A program made the position numbers and the translations under genes. The notes under the pieces are model-generated. The model ran no database searches. It was not told the origin of the DNA and saw only the letters and a program-made list of their open reading frames with translations. Shown here one piece after another: positions 35,101 to 46,959 of a DNA stretch of 64,000 bases. How positions within the stretch are numbered: position 1 is the first letter of the stretch; each line of letters starts with the position of its first letter. The stretch is taken from assembly GCF_963966145.1 (NCBI RefSeq), contig NC_091047.1, forward strand, positions 20,708,001-20,772,000. Reading direction: 5' to 3'. Origin of the DNA: Tenebrio molitor. Its lineage: Eukaryota > Arthropoda > Insecta > Coleoptera > Tenebrionidae.

Positions 35101-37790
35101 ATCGAATTTCTAGTGGAAAAGTCTGTCTCGTTTCCGGCTAGAACGTGTTCCCATCAATTTTCTTATCTCGGCTAAAATGAGAGAAAGTGATAGGTACCAG
35201 TGCGCCATCATCCACCCATAATATGTAAGTTAGAAGCACTCTAAATAATGCGATTTTTAGCATTTGGATCTGGGGAGCTTTTCTCTCCCTCGCAGCATTA
35301 TTCTCAATACTTATTAGGATCACGAAAGTTCGATAAAATCAGACACATGTGGGGCAGGTAAAAACGTACGTAGCAATCGTAAATTCCTTTTATAACCTCT
35401 TTCCCAAGGCTTTGATGGCGGCATAATGATGATGATGAATACAGATCACCTCTAAAGCCGCATTCGCGGAGAAGGACAAAGAGTGCTGTTTATCCCGGAC
35501 GAACCCGGCGACAAACTTATTTTTATCTATGTTTCCTTGCATATTTTTCACGAATTTGCCGTCATGTAGGTCTGCTGGGGGCGGCCGTGACAGGCCCTAT
35601 CTAGAAATCGCGCCGCAAAGAGCAAAATTTAAAAGAAAAAGCTCCCGGAGCGACCATAAGATAAATAGATAACAAGCAAACACCAAGTTTAAGTCCGGGC
35701 CGTACACAAGTAATTGCGTTTTCGATTTTAAACATTCGTCGAAGCCCTTAATTTACTTTTATCGGCGTCTGGGGTGTCTTTTTTCAGTCGCATATATTTT
35801 GTTTACTGCCTAATATCGCATTGTTGCTGCTTTGCTTCTTTTACGATCCGGGGCTTTTTCCGCCTCTCGCTGTGTAAATTTATTATGAAATCTCTTCGAG
35901 GAAAAATGTCCTGATTGAGCATTATTAAAACTTTTTACTCTGCCATACGGCTGAGGGATCACTTTTTTATTAAGCTAAAATTGAAGTTCAACTCATCGGA
36001 GATTTCGGCATTATAAGAAACAAATTATTCAAAAGTTCGCCTCCGTGTTTCTCAGTTTGTTTTCGTCCCGGTCTTCGTTTTGACGAATTGATCTTGTTAG
36101 GGTCGTGTCGCGAAGAGTCCAAAACGCGCCCTTTCATTTAACTCGAAAACTGTCAAAATTTACTGCGCCGTAAATATGTAAATTATTGCCGAACGGAATA
36201 TTTTCGGTTTAATGGCTGCAACAGTGGAGTTATTATGACAGTTGCGGTTGCAGGTTTCCACACCGTTGGGCTGGAAACCTACAAAAGAATATCATTTTTT
36301 TTTAAACGAATGTCCAATTATTTGTTTTGTCTTTGATGTTTATTTCAATCAAGATATATCTCGAAACAATGAAAGCACAATTCTTGGTTTGTTAGAAGCA
36401 ATGGCGCAATCTCGAGAGACAAAAAAATCATTGTGGGAGGTGATCAAGATGAGAAACTGTCGAAGCGAACGAAACTAATTGATAATGATTTCGATTTCAC
36501 GGTTGATTTGTTAAAAAACATTTTTTATTTACCTTATTTACATAAAACGTATATTAAACAAACAGCATTCACTAAAGCTTTCAGTGTAAATCAATAAAAT
36601 GCACCTCTGCACTCTGCACACTCCGACCCGTTGATATCTCTCTTATTGCATATAAATGAGGATTTTACTTTTATAAAGTATTATAACCTGCGTTCAGAAA
36701 CTAATCCGTTCGGAGCAGCATTTTGAGCGTATGTCTGTTTAGGACGCAGTCGACGTTTTCTTCACCTTCGTAGTTTTAATTAAGTAGGTTAAGTAATAAC
36801 GAGCGTGTTTCAAACACACCCAACTCCAAGTGTGCAATTTTTTGAACGCCCGTTAGTTGGACCTTTAAACGGTTTTTATATGTGTAGCACAATTTTTGTT
36901 TCATCTCCAAGATTTATTAAAAGAGATATCCAGACAAAGGGATTTATTCAAAATATTTTTCCTAAAATTTGAAAAATTTGAAAAAAAAGCAAGTCAAAAA
37001 TATTTGAAATATGTTTTTTTTTATCACGAGTTACACATTAAATGATGGTGAAATATTTTCACATAAAGTGCGACTCAATTTTATTATCGCATAATGAGCA
37101 GCACATCTTTACTTAAAAAATGTTTCGCAAGTTTTCTAAAATCTTGTAAATGAGGCTTTTCGAATTATTCAGAATAAAAGCAAATTAGTTTACGCAATGT
37201 AAATCAACTATCAAGTTAATTTAACACGTGTACAATTAATACAAACATCTAGGTAATAAAGGTAAATTGAGCCAGAAGTGAGAAAGTAGCAACAAACAAT
37301 TTCTAATTTCATTACATTACTCGAATTCTAGCGGCTTTCACGAAATGACATCGAATTCTACAAATATTACATTACTTTAATTAGAGTACAATACAGTAAA
37401 ATGTTTGTGATTTCCAATCACTTAGTTGTTTCACAACTCATAAGGAAATGGATTAAATAAAGTGTACAATTTTTTATAGAAACGTTCCGAAATTTTATAA
37501 ATGAATTAGTTAAGATTCTCTTACAGAATAAAACAATATTGAACAATCAATTTCACTTTACTGAAAACGTTGTTTTCCATTCATGTTAGTTTACACACAT
37601 TTTTTTTCTATCAGGTATATAATTAATAAACAAAAGTCATTATTCTTTGTCACTAGGAAATAGTTTTTTAAGTGTCAAAGGAACAGGTTTGTTTTATTTT
37701 CTCATCTACGCGTATATACGAATATACCTTGTAAATTAAGTAAAATGTTGAAAACCAGATAGAGGAATTTGAAAAAGAGACAAATATACA
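32190..37790. other. Gene-free stretch with GC-richer blocks
   Basis: Unique DNA. Less AT-rich blocks lie at about 32660-33080 and 35330-36200. 34165-34255 is a degenerate TTTC-ATTCACTC pyrimidine-rich repeat. A hydrophobic 33-codon frame at 35231-35332 (plus) has no start. No gene is supported. Confidence 0.3.
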
Positions 37791-37799
37791 TTTATTAAC

Positions 37800-38070
37800 A
37801 TATTACCGGATAGGGAATTTATTTTTCTTCCATTGGCAACATAAAAGATTCAAAAAGCGAATGTGACACCACAAAAGTCAATCAATTCTTGAAATATTCA
37901 AAACCGTCGTCGTCCTCTCTGTTATTCCTAACCTGTCGCCACATGTCCATGAGGGTTGTCGACCTGGTGGCCACCCGCCCGTAAGTCTGATAACCCCCTC
38001 GGCCTCTACTGATTCGACTTCTGCTATACACAATGTACGGCTTGCGATAAAATTTGCCCAAATCAATATT
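37800..38070 (-). CDS. Probable 3'-terminal exon of a minus-strand gene
   Basis: A minus-strand frame is open from just below a TGA at 38071-38073 down to a TGA at 37882-37884. It reads FYRKPYIVYSRSRISRGRGG, YQTYGRVATRSTTLMDMWRQ and VRNNREDDDGFEYFKN. The composition (basic RG-rich part followed by an acidic, aromatic C-terminus) looks like a cytoplasmic tail. An AATAAA sits 60 bases past the stop (37818-37823, minus), giving a short 3' UTR. The exon start is uncertain: GTGTATAGCAG ending near 38024 is the best acceptor, CGCAAG near 38040 an alternative. No ATG is in frame upstream, which argues for a spliced gene. The family is not recognised, and I saw no other exon of it in the window. The block is less AT-rich than its flanks. 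Confidence 0.5.
37818..37823 (-). promoter_or_regulatory. Polyadenylation signal AATAAA
   Basis: On the minus strand GGAAGAAAAATAAATTCCCT lies about 60 bases downstream of the putative stop codon at 37882-37884. It supports transcription ending near 37795-37800. Confidence 0.45.
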
Positions 38071-38429
38071 TCACACTTAAACAATTGTACAAAAATTTCA
38101 CATGACATTGACACTCAGTGCCGCCAACCTAAAATTTTTCATTAAAAATTCCTATTTCGATTTTCTTGTTAAGGCACACAAATGCTATTTTGAAGATGCT
38201 TTAGAGTTAGACGAATGGAAAATCAGTAATTTCTAGACAGAGATCCAACAAATATATTAAAAACCATTGTAATGTATTGAAAACACATGAAAATGTTACA
38301 ATTTTGAAATTTTGAAAACGAAATTATTTTATTTTAAATTTATGCTTTGATGCTTATTGTTTTACTAATTTCTACATTCTTTAATTATACATAAAAAGAT
38401 TTTATATTAAACTCATGCATAAAGTGCCT

Positions 38430-38555
38430 TTTCTCACTCTTTTCTTCTTTCTTTTTTCTTCCTGTCTTTCGTTCATTCTTGCTTTTTTCTTTCCTTTTGT
38501 TTTTCTTTCATTGTTGCTTCCTTTCTCTCTGTTTTTCTTTCTTAATTTCTTTCAC
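38430..38555 (+). repeat. Polypyrimidine tract
   Basis: About 125 bases made almost wholly of C and T, with TTTCTTTCC-type words. The 108-codon plus frame at 38415-38741 is an effect of this low-complexity run. No gene is supported. Confidence 0.7.
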
Positions 38556-38879
38556 ATCATCGAATATATAAAATCATTGCAGAACTTTAACAATCTGGGT
38601 ATCATAATGTATAATGAGTTGCTTGAATCGACTAAAAAGCTGATTCCAAAAAGGTATATAGATTCTAAAAGAAAAAAATGGTACAATCTGGGTGCCATCT
38701 GCAAATCTGTCGAAGCGAGAGACTGTAAAAAAACATTGTAAAAAAATTGCAAAAGTCTGGTATTACAACAAGAAAATGTGTTTATTTGTCGTCTAAATCC
38801 ATGGCCAACGAACTCTGTACGAAATTCTTTTTTGCAGCCACAAGATAAGTGATTAATTGGCAAATTTAATAAACATGGT

Positions 38880-39690
38880 AGAAGATTGATCTAATTAGAG
38901 TTCGGACGAGAACCGTGCGGAAGCCGGAGCATTAAATTGTTCGATAAAAGTTAATCCTGCGAGCCCACAACTCAATTTAAAGTTGAACAAAATGCCCAAA
39001 TCTATCGAATAAATGTAAATCAGCGCCGAATTAGCATGGATAGAAGGGATGAAGGCAATGTAACGGGTTTAGGGGAGCGTTCGGGATTACAAGAAGATGT
39101 TGTGTTGACCGATGTATGAGAGGAGAGAACGCATCCGACGTTTATACGTTCCAATCACGCACGTATGGCGGGGATTACCGTTTGGACCGGTCGCTTGTTG
39201 GATCAATTCTGTTTCCTGCCTGGCGGGCCGAGCCGGGGATTTCCGCAGCATCCGGTTATGTGTTTGGTTTACAACACGTACACCCAAATAATCGACCATA
39301 TATGACTTATTAACACGCACTGGAAAAACCGTGGGGAGCGCGCAGCACCCCCGTTAATGCGACTGGGAAATGAGCGACTTTTCTCAAATTTAAGTGGATC
39401 TCGGCGAGGATTGTCCGTGACCTGCGATACAAACAGCACAGATTGGTCCGCGAGGAACGAACGGAATTTTAAAAATAAATAAATGAAGACGTACCAAACG
39501 GTTCGTGTGGACGTAGGTAATTGTCACGGTTAATCCAAACTTTGACAAAATATTACCACCACCGGGTTCTCCAGCGATGCACTGTGGTACCGCGAGTGAC
39601 GCGTCACTTTGTCACTGGATTAGTAAAATGCGATCGGTGGAGATCCTGTTGGGAAACGCACATGACCCGTTCCGTTTACAATTAATTACT
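38880..39690. other. GC-richer unique block
   Basis: One of the most GC-rich stretches of the window, with frequent CG dinucleotides (for example GGCGGGCCGAGCCGGGGATT at 39219-39238). Frames of 65 and 77 codons on opposite strands are mutually overlapping and unrecognised. It could be a regulatory or 5' untranslated region; nothing proves this. Confidence 0.3.
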
Positions 39691-39759
39691 CTGGAATTTA
39701 ATGTCTTGGATCTCATTTGGTGCAATTGTAAGATGTAATTTAGCTGCTTTACAACAGGC

Positions 39760-40725
39760 ATGCTCCCCTAGATCTGATAAAAATTATAGAAAACATAATA
39801 TATGGGGACAAAATGATTGCAAAGCTGTGACGGACCCAATTAATTATGAAGCAGGAATAAGAGACTTTTTAAGCCCCTTTGAGTTCAATATAATGATGGA
39901 TGAAATAATAAAGGAGTAAAAACAAAAATAAAAGGAGGATACATAATGGATGGAAAAGATTACTGATTATTTCATTATTTGTTCTGCAGACGACAACATA
40001 ATAATAGCCGAAACCGACGAAGGCCTACAAAGAAATATAATACTAATTTTACAAAACAACTCTCCAATACAATATGACAATTTCCATTGGAAAGACAAAA
40101 CATTAGTGGTAGCAAGGGACTCGATAAAATGTAAGCTAACGAATGACAACAAAATAATAGAGCAAGTAGCAGAAGTGGAGTGTCTAGGGATAAAGATTTC
40201 TAGTGACGACAAAGTAGAGGAGGAGGAAAAAGAGAGTAGCAGGATGCTTAACTAATACTATATGGAAGAACAAGCACTCTAGCAATAGATACCGAGAGCA
40301 GAATTTACAAGAGCGTAGTCAGACCGATCAGACTGATTATGAGTTATGACATACACAGCTGAAACAAGACCAGAGAAAACAATGACCCAGAGAATATTAG
40401 AAACAGCACAAATGAAAATATTAAGGATAATAACAAATAAGACACTAAAAGATAGAGCAAGGAGAGAAGATATTAGAAGAACATGTAAGGTAGATAATGT
40501 AAATGAGTGGATAAGAGGAAGAAAAAATAATGGAACAACCATGTAGAAAGAACAGACAACAGAGTGGTAAAAATCGCAATAGTTAAGTCACCTAACGGAA
40601 GACCAAGAAAGAGGTGGTGTGACGACATCTAAATAAGATGTTAAGAATCGAAGAAAGAACAAGCAACTTGCCTGGTAACAAGAAGGAAGAAAGAAGAAGA
40701 AGAACTGGCATACTTACTTGGATCA
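39760..40725 (+). pseudogene. RTE-like LINE reverse transcriptase relic (3' half)
   Basis: Several plus frames together outline the second half of a non-LTR reverse transcriptase. The order is: GIR-DFLSPFEFNIMMDEII (39865-39920, the GIRQGD-SP motif with a small deletion); CSADDNIIIAETDEGLQRN (40000, the YADD motif with Y replaced); VECLGIKISSD; GCLTNTIWKNK; RIYKSVVRPI; then ETAQMKILRIITNKTLKDRA, REDIRRTCKVDNVNEWI and SPNGRPRKRWCDD. This tail is typical of insect RTE-type endonuclease/reverse transcriptases. The pieces are in at least three frames with stops, the endonuclease half is absent, and the catalytic Tyr is lost, so the copy is dead. No flanking duplication was identified. Confidence 0.85.
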
Positions 40726-40729
40726 GGTT

Positions 40730-41465
40730 TTTCCAAAATAAAAATAAGAACGATCAGCACAATTGGTACATTTTTTTCACAAAACCAAATAGGTACAAGC
40801 TCTTTCCTTCTTGGAAAAAATCTTATGTTCTTGAAATGTATTTGATCACCACCATTTTTTTTCGTCTATTCTAGTCCACAATGGGATATTTTACCCTTTT
40901 AGGAGATTCTTTGTCAAACTATAAAACTTTTAACTCTCGATCTTTTACGAGTATGTACAATTTATTGTTGTTTTGACATAATATGCAAATTTTTTTTGGG
41001 TGCAATTACACAAGAAGCTTTCTTTTAATCGATTGTTTTCTCTCAAATTTAATTTCTCTCTTGCTTCTCTTTCGGCGACAAATACTCTCTTCCTGTTTAA
41101 AAAAAATCTTTTTTTTTTAATTTTCATCATCTTCATTGATCAAAAAAGTCAAAAATCATTTTGCGTTCTGTGACATTTTTTGTATTGCAAGCATTTCATT
41201 TTGCATAATGAGTAATACAGCTAAAAGTTATTCTAAAGAAAATCAAACTATTTTGATTGATAAAAATATCCCGCGGCTCACTAGCTTTTTACATTCTTAT
41301 TTTAAGACACGAAAGCTTTGTGAGATTAAGCAACAACCCGCGTACTGACTGATGTTAGGTTGTTCCTTCGTCCTACGGATTCCATGTATTTGCTTTTCGT
41401 GGTGTTGCTAAATAACAAACTTTTTGTGTAAAATAAAAATTTATGGATTAAATAAATAAAATAGT
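40730..41465. other. Gene-free AT-rich stretch
   Basis: Short frames on both strands (40945-41136 minus, 41136-41348 plus) have low-complexity composition. No feature recognised. Confidence 0.3.
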
Positions 41466-41469
41466 CTTA

Positions 41470-41606
41470 GGGCCGGTTGCACCAACGTGAGTTAAATTTA
41501 ACTACAGATTAAAATGGACGAAAACATTGTTACAACAATAGGTAACTAAAGTAACGAAGCATTTTAACCTACAGTTAACTTTAACTGGCGTTGGTGCAAC
41601 CGGCCC
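41470..41606. mobile_element. 137-bp PIF/Harbinger-like MITE
   Basis: Termini GGGCCGGTTGCACCAACG and its reverse complement are flanked on both sides by TTA, the classic three-base PIF/Harbinger target duplication. The arms extend through AGTTAAAT/TAACT motifs. Non-coding. Confidence 0.85.
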
Positions 41607-41609
41607 TTA

Positions 41610-43590
41610 GGGTATCAACCTTGATAATTTTAGTTTTTTTAATGAAAACTAGTTGCTTAAAATTTTGACAAGAAATACCATGCCGAGACCGAAGATACCT
41701 TTTCATCCTTTGTGTAATTATTGGCCTTGCTGCGCTTGCAATAAACTTACAACAGGGATGAGACCATGCAGTTTAATCCCTTATCATACTATAATTATAA
41801 TATACTGTGTGTGTGAAATTTGGACTGAACATTCTTAAAATAAGATTGAGATTTTGTAAAATCCTATTTTTTAATTTTCCAGAAGAAAAATTTTGGAAGC
41901 AAAAAAAATTACACCAAAAATAGGGTATGTTGTACAAAACATATCACTGCATTTTTTATTTAGTTCATTATTAGATTACTTTATAATGAAGTATCTCTTA
42001 ATGTAATGTAAATAAATTAAAGAGAAGTTAAGTGGCCTTAAGCGTAATGGTTTTATTAGAAAACCGTAGGTGCTAAAATCTCTTTATGCATCAAACCGGT
42101 AATAGACGATCGAAAAAGAGTTAATAATAATTAAATATGCGGCATAAACACTCCACTTGATTGGAGTTTGCATACGAAGAATGGATGAGCGAAAACGTTT
42201 TTGTTGAAAATGAAAAAGAGACCTTATAATTTAATCTATCGGTTTTACTGAACGCATGAAGTCGTCTGAAAAGTTTCACATTAAGAATTGGATTTTGTAG
42301 AAAACAGGAAGCTGCAAATTACTAAATGGAAACTCAAGTAAATGTCAAGATCGTTTAGATACCATTAACAAATTTTTTTATGGTTCGTGCTTATGATGAC
42401 ATAAACGTGTGAATTAGATGCGATGTGATGTTCGAAAAGATCTCGCATCTTTGTGGATTAAAAATATAAAAAAAAGATCAAAAAAAATGTCTTTATAATT
42501 TTTTTAAATTTAAACAGACGTAGAAATTGACATTTCTGTTGCATTTTATTATTTCCAAGAACAAACAAAATTGTATTTTCGTGCTATCCGTTAAATTCGC
42601 TGACATACTTTAGTCCAATTAAGAATTATTTTCGCCACTTTCAGTCGCTCAACTCTAAAGCTATTTCACGGAACTCCTCGACTTTGTATGAAGCTCAGCC
42701 ATTAAGTCAAAAATGGCGTGAGTCAAACTCCTATCTAAGTACACCTTAGTATCGACGAAACACGCGAGCACCGGTAGTTCCCAGAAAACTTAATTAATAA
42801 TCTGGAGAGACACTCTTCGCAATTATTAAGATCGTAAACTTGTCTCATTATGCTCACACGAGAAAACGATTCATAAAAGTCCGAGCGTCAACTTTGTTGC
42901 GAGTTTGATTTATTTTATGGGGTGCAAATAGCGGCGTTAAACCCTATATAGATCAACTTAAAGCGCAAAAGCGTTTTCTGAAATAATTGTACTTAGAAGA
43001 AGTGACGCTTATACAACGCTGTTTGGAGGACTTTTCTGTTTATTTTACTCGAATAAATTGTACAAGTTGGAAAATGTATCGAAAGAACAATGCATCACTC
43101 TTCCACAAACTTTCTGCTTGTTTGCTATTTTGGAATAGACCACAACTTTTATAATTACCAGTTTTGCTATTTTCGACTCGTTCGTTATTCCGCTAAGACC
43201 TCCGTCTTATACGTGGATTTAAACTTCAAATGAGAGTTAGCATAAGCCATCGAGGGCTCAGTTCTGCACGTACGTTGTGCAACTGGTATTTATTTAATTA
43301 TTCCGCAATAATTATTCATCCGGCTATGTGGCAACCCCCGGATTTTTTTTCAACTACGTATTTCTGAGTTATTGTAATACATGTAAACTTCCCTCTGCCA
43401 GAGTTAGCGAATCTTAATAAGTTCTTTCTTTGAACGGAACGCTGTAATCCAAACTTGCTTTGAAATGCTTAAAAATTCTCTTTACTACTCTCTGGGGACC
43501 TCGTAGATCTTGATAAATACATTAAACTTATAGTAGTTGTCTAATAACAAACTATTTTTCTTCTTTTTAACAAATTTCAGAAATGACTGA
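41610..43590. other. Gene-free stretch
   Basis: AT-rich DNA followed by a less AT-rich unique block at about 42600-43420. No exon or repeat was supported. Confidence 0.3.
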
Positions 43591-43599
43591 ACAAATCTA

Positions 43600-44575
43600 T
43601 CATAACTTTGGGTGCAGAGAAAAAGTGAAAATTCGATTATACCTGTTCTCCAACACACTTAAGGTAATGAAGGAAATTAGTTCTCCAGCTCACCATTTTA
43701 ATTAATTTGAGACAGCTTCTGGCTTTTAGACATTTTCCTGAAATGAAATTTTTATAAAGATTCTAATGGATCCAAAATATTTCTACGCTGACAGCGTCCA
43801 CATTTTAAAAAGAAAAATTCAAATATGTATTTACAAATTTTATGGGAAATACAATTTTCTTTCGGCGTTTCTCGAAAATCGCCCCTTTGTGTACGAATCT
43901 CTACAGAAACTGTTGAAATGACTTTTTTGTAACCGGACTTGAAACACTTCAAATCCTAGGAGTTGAAATGTCCACAGGCGGTGAACCGAGTCAAACGTTG
44001 AAGCATTTCTCACGATTTATTTATTAATAATGACACGAAATGTTTAATAATTAAATTATCCCTATTAAAAAAAGCCTCTTGAAGATAAAATAGTATATAT
44101 CATTCAGAGTAGAAGTGAGTCTTTTTGTGCTTCGCCCAGTTGCGCCTCACCACAAAAACGCTCTATTAATGATATAATTACTACTATTTAGAAGGAATCT
44201 GAAAGATCCAAAATATTTCCATCTTGATCATATCTTATCATGAAATTTTGAAATCCCACACTGTAATTTTTTGGGAGCGTTTTACTGTAGTTTTTGCAAT
44301 TATTTTGTAATTTTCTTCTACCACTTTAGCCTGAAATAAAATTTTTAGAAGAAACCTAATGCGTCGAAAATATTGCTATTGATCACAATTATTGAAAAAG
44401 AAATTTTCAGATCGTGCAATTTTTTGGAGGCGTTTTAAACGGCAATCCGATTACACCTGTTCTGCAACACTTTTAGAAGTAATAAAGGCAATTAGTTGTT
44501 CGGCTCACCATTTTAAGTCAAGTAATTTAAAGCGGGTTGTGGCTTTTAAAGATAACAGTTTGCCTGGAAACAGGT
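43600..44575 (+). repeat. Diverged local repeat, two to three copies
   Basis: The block CGATTA(T/C)ACCTGTTCT through AGCTCACCATTTTAA occurs at 43633-43705 and 44448-44520. A second block, CCTGAAAT(G/A)AAATTTTTA followed by TCTAATGGATCCAAAATATT or diverged forms, occurs at 43736, 44330 and partly at 44200. The spacing suggests an old tandem duplication of about 600-800 bases. The 61-codon frame at 44392-44577 lies in one copy and is shifted out of frame in the other, so coding is doubtful. Confidence 0.55.
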
Positions 44576-44579
44576 AACC

Positions 44580-46740
44580 GGTTCAGCTTCAATTTATCAA
44601 TGTTTCAGACCTGACATCCTAAATATTTGATAAATCGTACCTTGTTGCAGCGCAGTTGGAATCATTTTTTAAGGGATGGAAGCTCGTAATTGTGGCAGGA
44701 TTTGACGGCCCAACTTAATAAGGAAGCGCATTAGTGTAAGACTGTTTGTAATAAAAAAAGTAAAATCACCTTACGGGCCCCATAAAAGATAAAGGATAGA
44801 GTAATTACATTTTGATATAAAAGGCATTTCTGTAATAAAACAAACGGAAGCTTTCTCTTGGTTGTAATACTCCTTCAGATAAGATAGAGGCACATAAAAG
44901 GGCACTCTCAAGAAACAAATAATTAACCTATCTCTTCTTATAAATTTCAGATCTGCCTACAGGGGCGTTTTTATTATGTTCATTATTAAAGTTGTAAAAA
45001 TAATCGGTTGTGGAAAAATGCGCAGTGCTTACTTTTCATACCTGAAGTCAATAATCAGAAAGTGCGTTGAGCTTGCACAGAAAGTATTTGATTGGGAGTA
45101 ATAAAGCGGCTTTCGATCTCTATCAGAGGGAGTGTATATAGCTGGATGATCTTCTCATGAATGAAATCGTCGGAGTAAAAATAAATAAGAGCGAAGGAAA
45201 AAGTCAAAAAAGGGAATTGTAAACTGTTTTTCCGTAAAGAAAGCAAGTTAGCTTATTTAAGTAGTTGTTTATTAAGCCAGATGTAAACAGAAAACGTGTA
45301 GACCGAATTTAACTAAATACAAACAAATGAAAGGGCGCTGCATAAACAGAGTTCACAGCAAATTGTTTTGTTACTTTTCTTTGATATCTAAAAATAGGAG
45401 ACTCCTTCGGCGTACTCTGTAAACAATTAACGAAAACTGGAACGTTGCTGGCTCTGGGTAATGTCAGATAGAATTGTTTTCTGACGAAGAATGTGGCTCG
45501 ACCCACATCTGTTGTCAATTATTATTTAACTGTTTACTGATTAACTATCAACACTGTGGGAAGTACCCGCTGAAGAAATAATTTACACACATTGTTACCA
45601 GTTACATTACGATTGATGCATTGGTATTAATGTGGTGGCAAATCACACGTGCGTATTGTAGAGATTTTAAAACTAACAATAAGATATTCCCTTATTCTAT
45701 TGGAAGCAGAGGAAAACGAGAGAAAATTTCTTGCTGCGAAATATTGGGCTACAATCAGATATGCGAATGTCTTGTCTACGCATAAAAATAAATTTGAGAG
45801 TTTATCTGTGATTTGAATTTCTCTTTGAAGTTTCATTCAAATTGTACGTGCTAGGGTATAGTTAAACAAGTTTTTTTACTACTTGATTTTTTTCCAAGGT
45901 AGTTCATTGTAGTTTCCCTGAAACAGAAGTAGTATTTGTTTCTGTAAGAAAATAACAATATTTTGAATTTTTGATAACATAATATTTTTGGCAGTCCAAT
46001 TATCAAAAAATAAGCAGATATTTCTGTCTTTAGACGACAGTTTTGTCCCTACGGTTAAAGGAGGCGAATGGCTAATAGCCAATACACGCGAGTATAATGA
46101 GATACCAATTCTACGACGTGCAAGTTTAGTTATTTTCCCTGTCACAGCCTATGAAGTAATGAGTCATTACTCACGGCCGTGGCTAATGAATATCATTATT
46201 TAACAGTAAACGCATAGGTAATAATGAGATATGTATAATATATTAGAAGTAAATATTACCCTAAGTAATAAGGATGGTCTTTTACTGATGCATTGTTAGA
46301 AAAATAAAAGGTATTAATTTTACGACAAGAGAAAACGATTCCATAAGATCACTCAACATTTTAAAACAGAGCACAACGTGCAGAAGATTTCGAAAATATT
46401 TTAAACAGTTTAAAATTACTGTAACTTTAAGTTAATATCTTCACGGATTAAATACAAAGTTATCTTTGATATATTGATATCGTTATCTTGCTGAAAGACT
46501 TCAATTCACAACATACATAGGTACATGTTTCTCTAAAAGCAATAAATTGCAAATCTGAAACGGCTTCATAAGGATAAAAAAAATAGTTCTTATTATACTG
46601 TTTAGAAAGTTCAAGAGCAAAACCAAAAAAAAAGCTTTGCAAACATATTTAACAAGACGCATATTTTAATAAAAATATCCAACATCGATGTGCCTATAAT
46701 TGGACGTTTGTTAATGATAATGGAAAGTCTCTTGATTTAA
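44580..46740. other. Gene-free stretch
   Basis: AT-rich DNA. It includes a perfect 15-base palindrome GTAATGAGTCATTAC at 46157-46171, which contains TGAGTCA. No gene or transposon recognised. Confidence 0.3.
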
Positions 46741-46749
46741 TTTATTTCC

Positions 46750-46925
46750 AGAGTCTTTTGATCCTGTATCAATTTCTCTTCTGAGCAAACTTGGCATTTT
46801 TTAAACAGACTAGCTACTTCTAAAATAATAGATAAATCAATTGAGATTTTCCTCCGAATAATCAGAGAGACTTCTGGTATTCAGCAAGGTTCCGTTGTAG
46901 GACCGTTTCTATTCCACGTAGTAGT
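46750..46925 (+). pseudogene. Jockey-like reverse transcriptase fragment
   Basis: The plus strand reads SFDPVSISLLSKLGIF near 46755 (the 'AFD-V-H-LLL-KL' block of LINE reverse transcriptases). About 80 bases on it reads TSGIQQGSVVGPFLF, the canonical SGVPQGSVLGPLLF motif, in another frame. The part between is shortened and contains stops. The palm YADD motif was not found downstream. It is a short, dead LINE relic. Confidence 0.7.
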
Positions 46926-46959
46926 CTTCCCAACTTAGTTGGTGACCTTATTTTTTTTT

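Noticed and set aside
35231..35332. Short hydrophobic frame resembling a transmembrane helix
   Set aside because: 33 codons, no start codon, and no convincing splice acceptor or donor; such runs occur by chance.
38415..38741. 108-codon frame with hydrophobic N-terminus, like a signal peptide
   Set aside because: The hydrophobic run is the translation of a polypyrimidine tract (Phe, Leu, Ser), and the remainder matches nothing.
46157..46171. Perfect palindrome GTAATGAGTCATTAC as an AP-1-like site
   Set aside because: A single 7-base TGAGTCA match in 64 kb is expected by chance, and no promoter context is visible.
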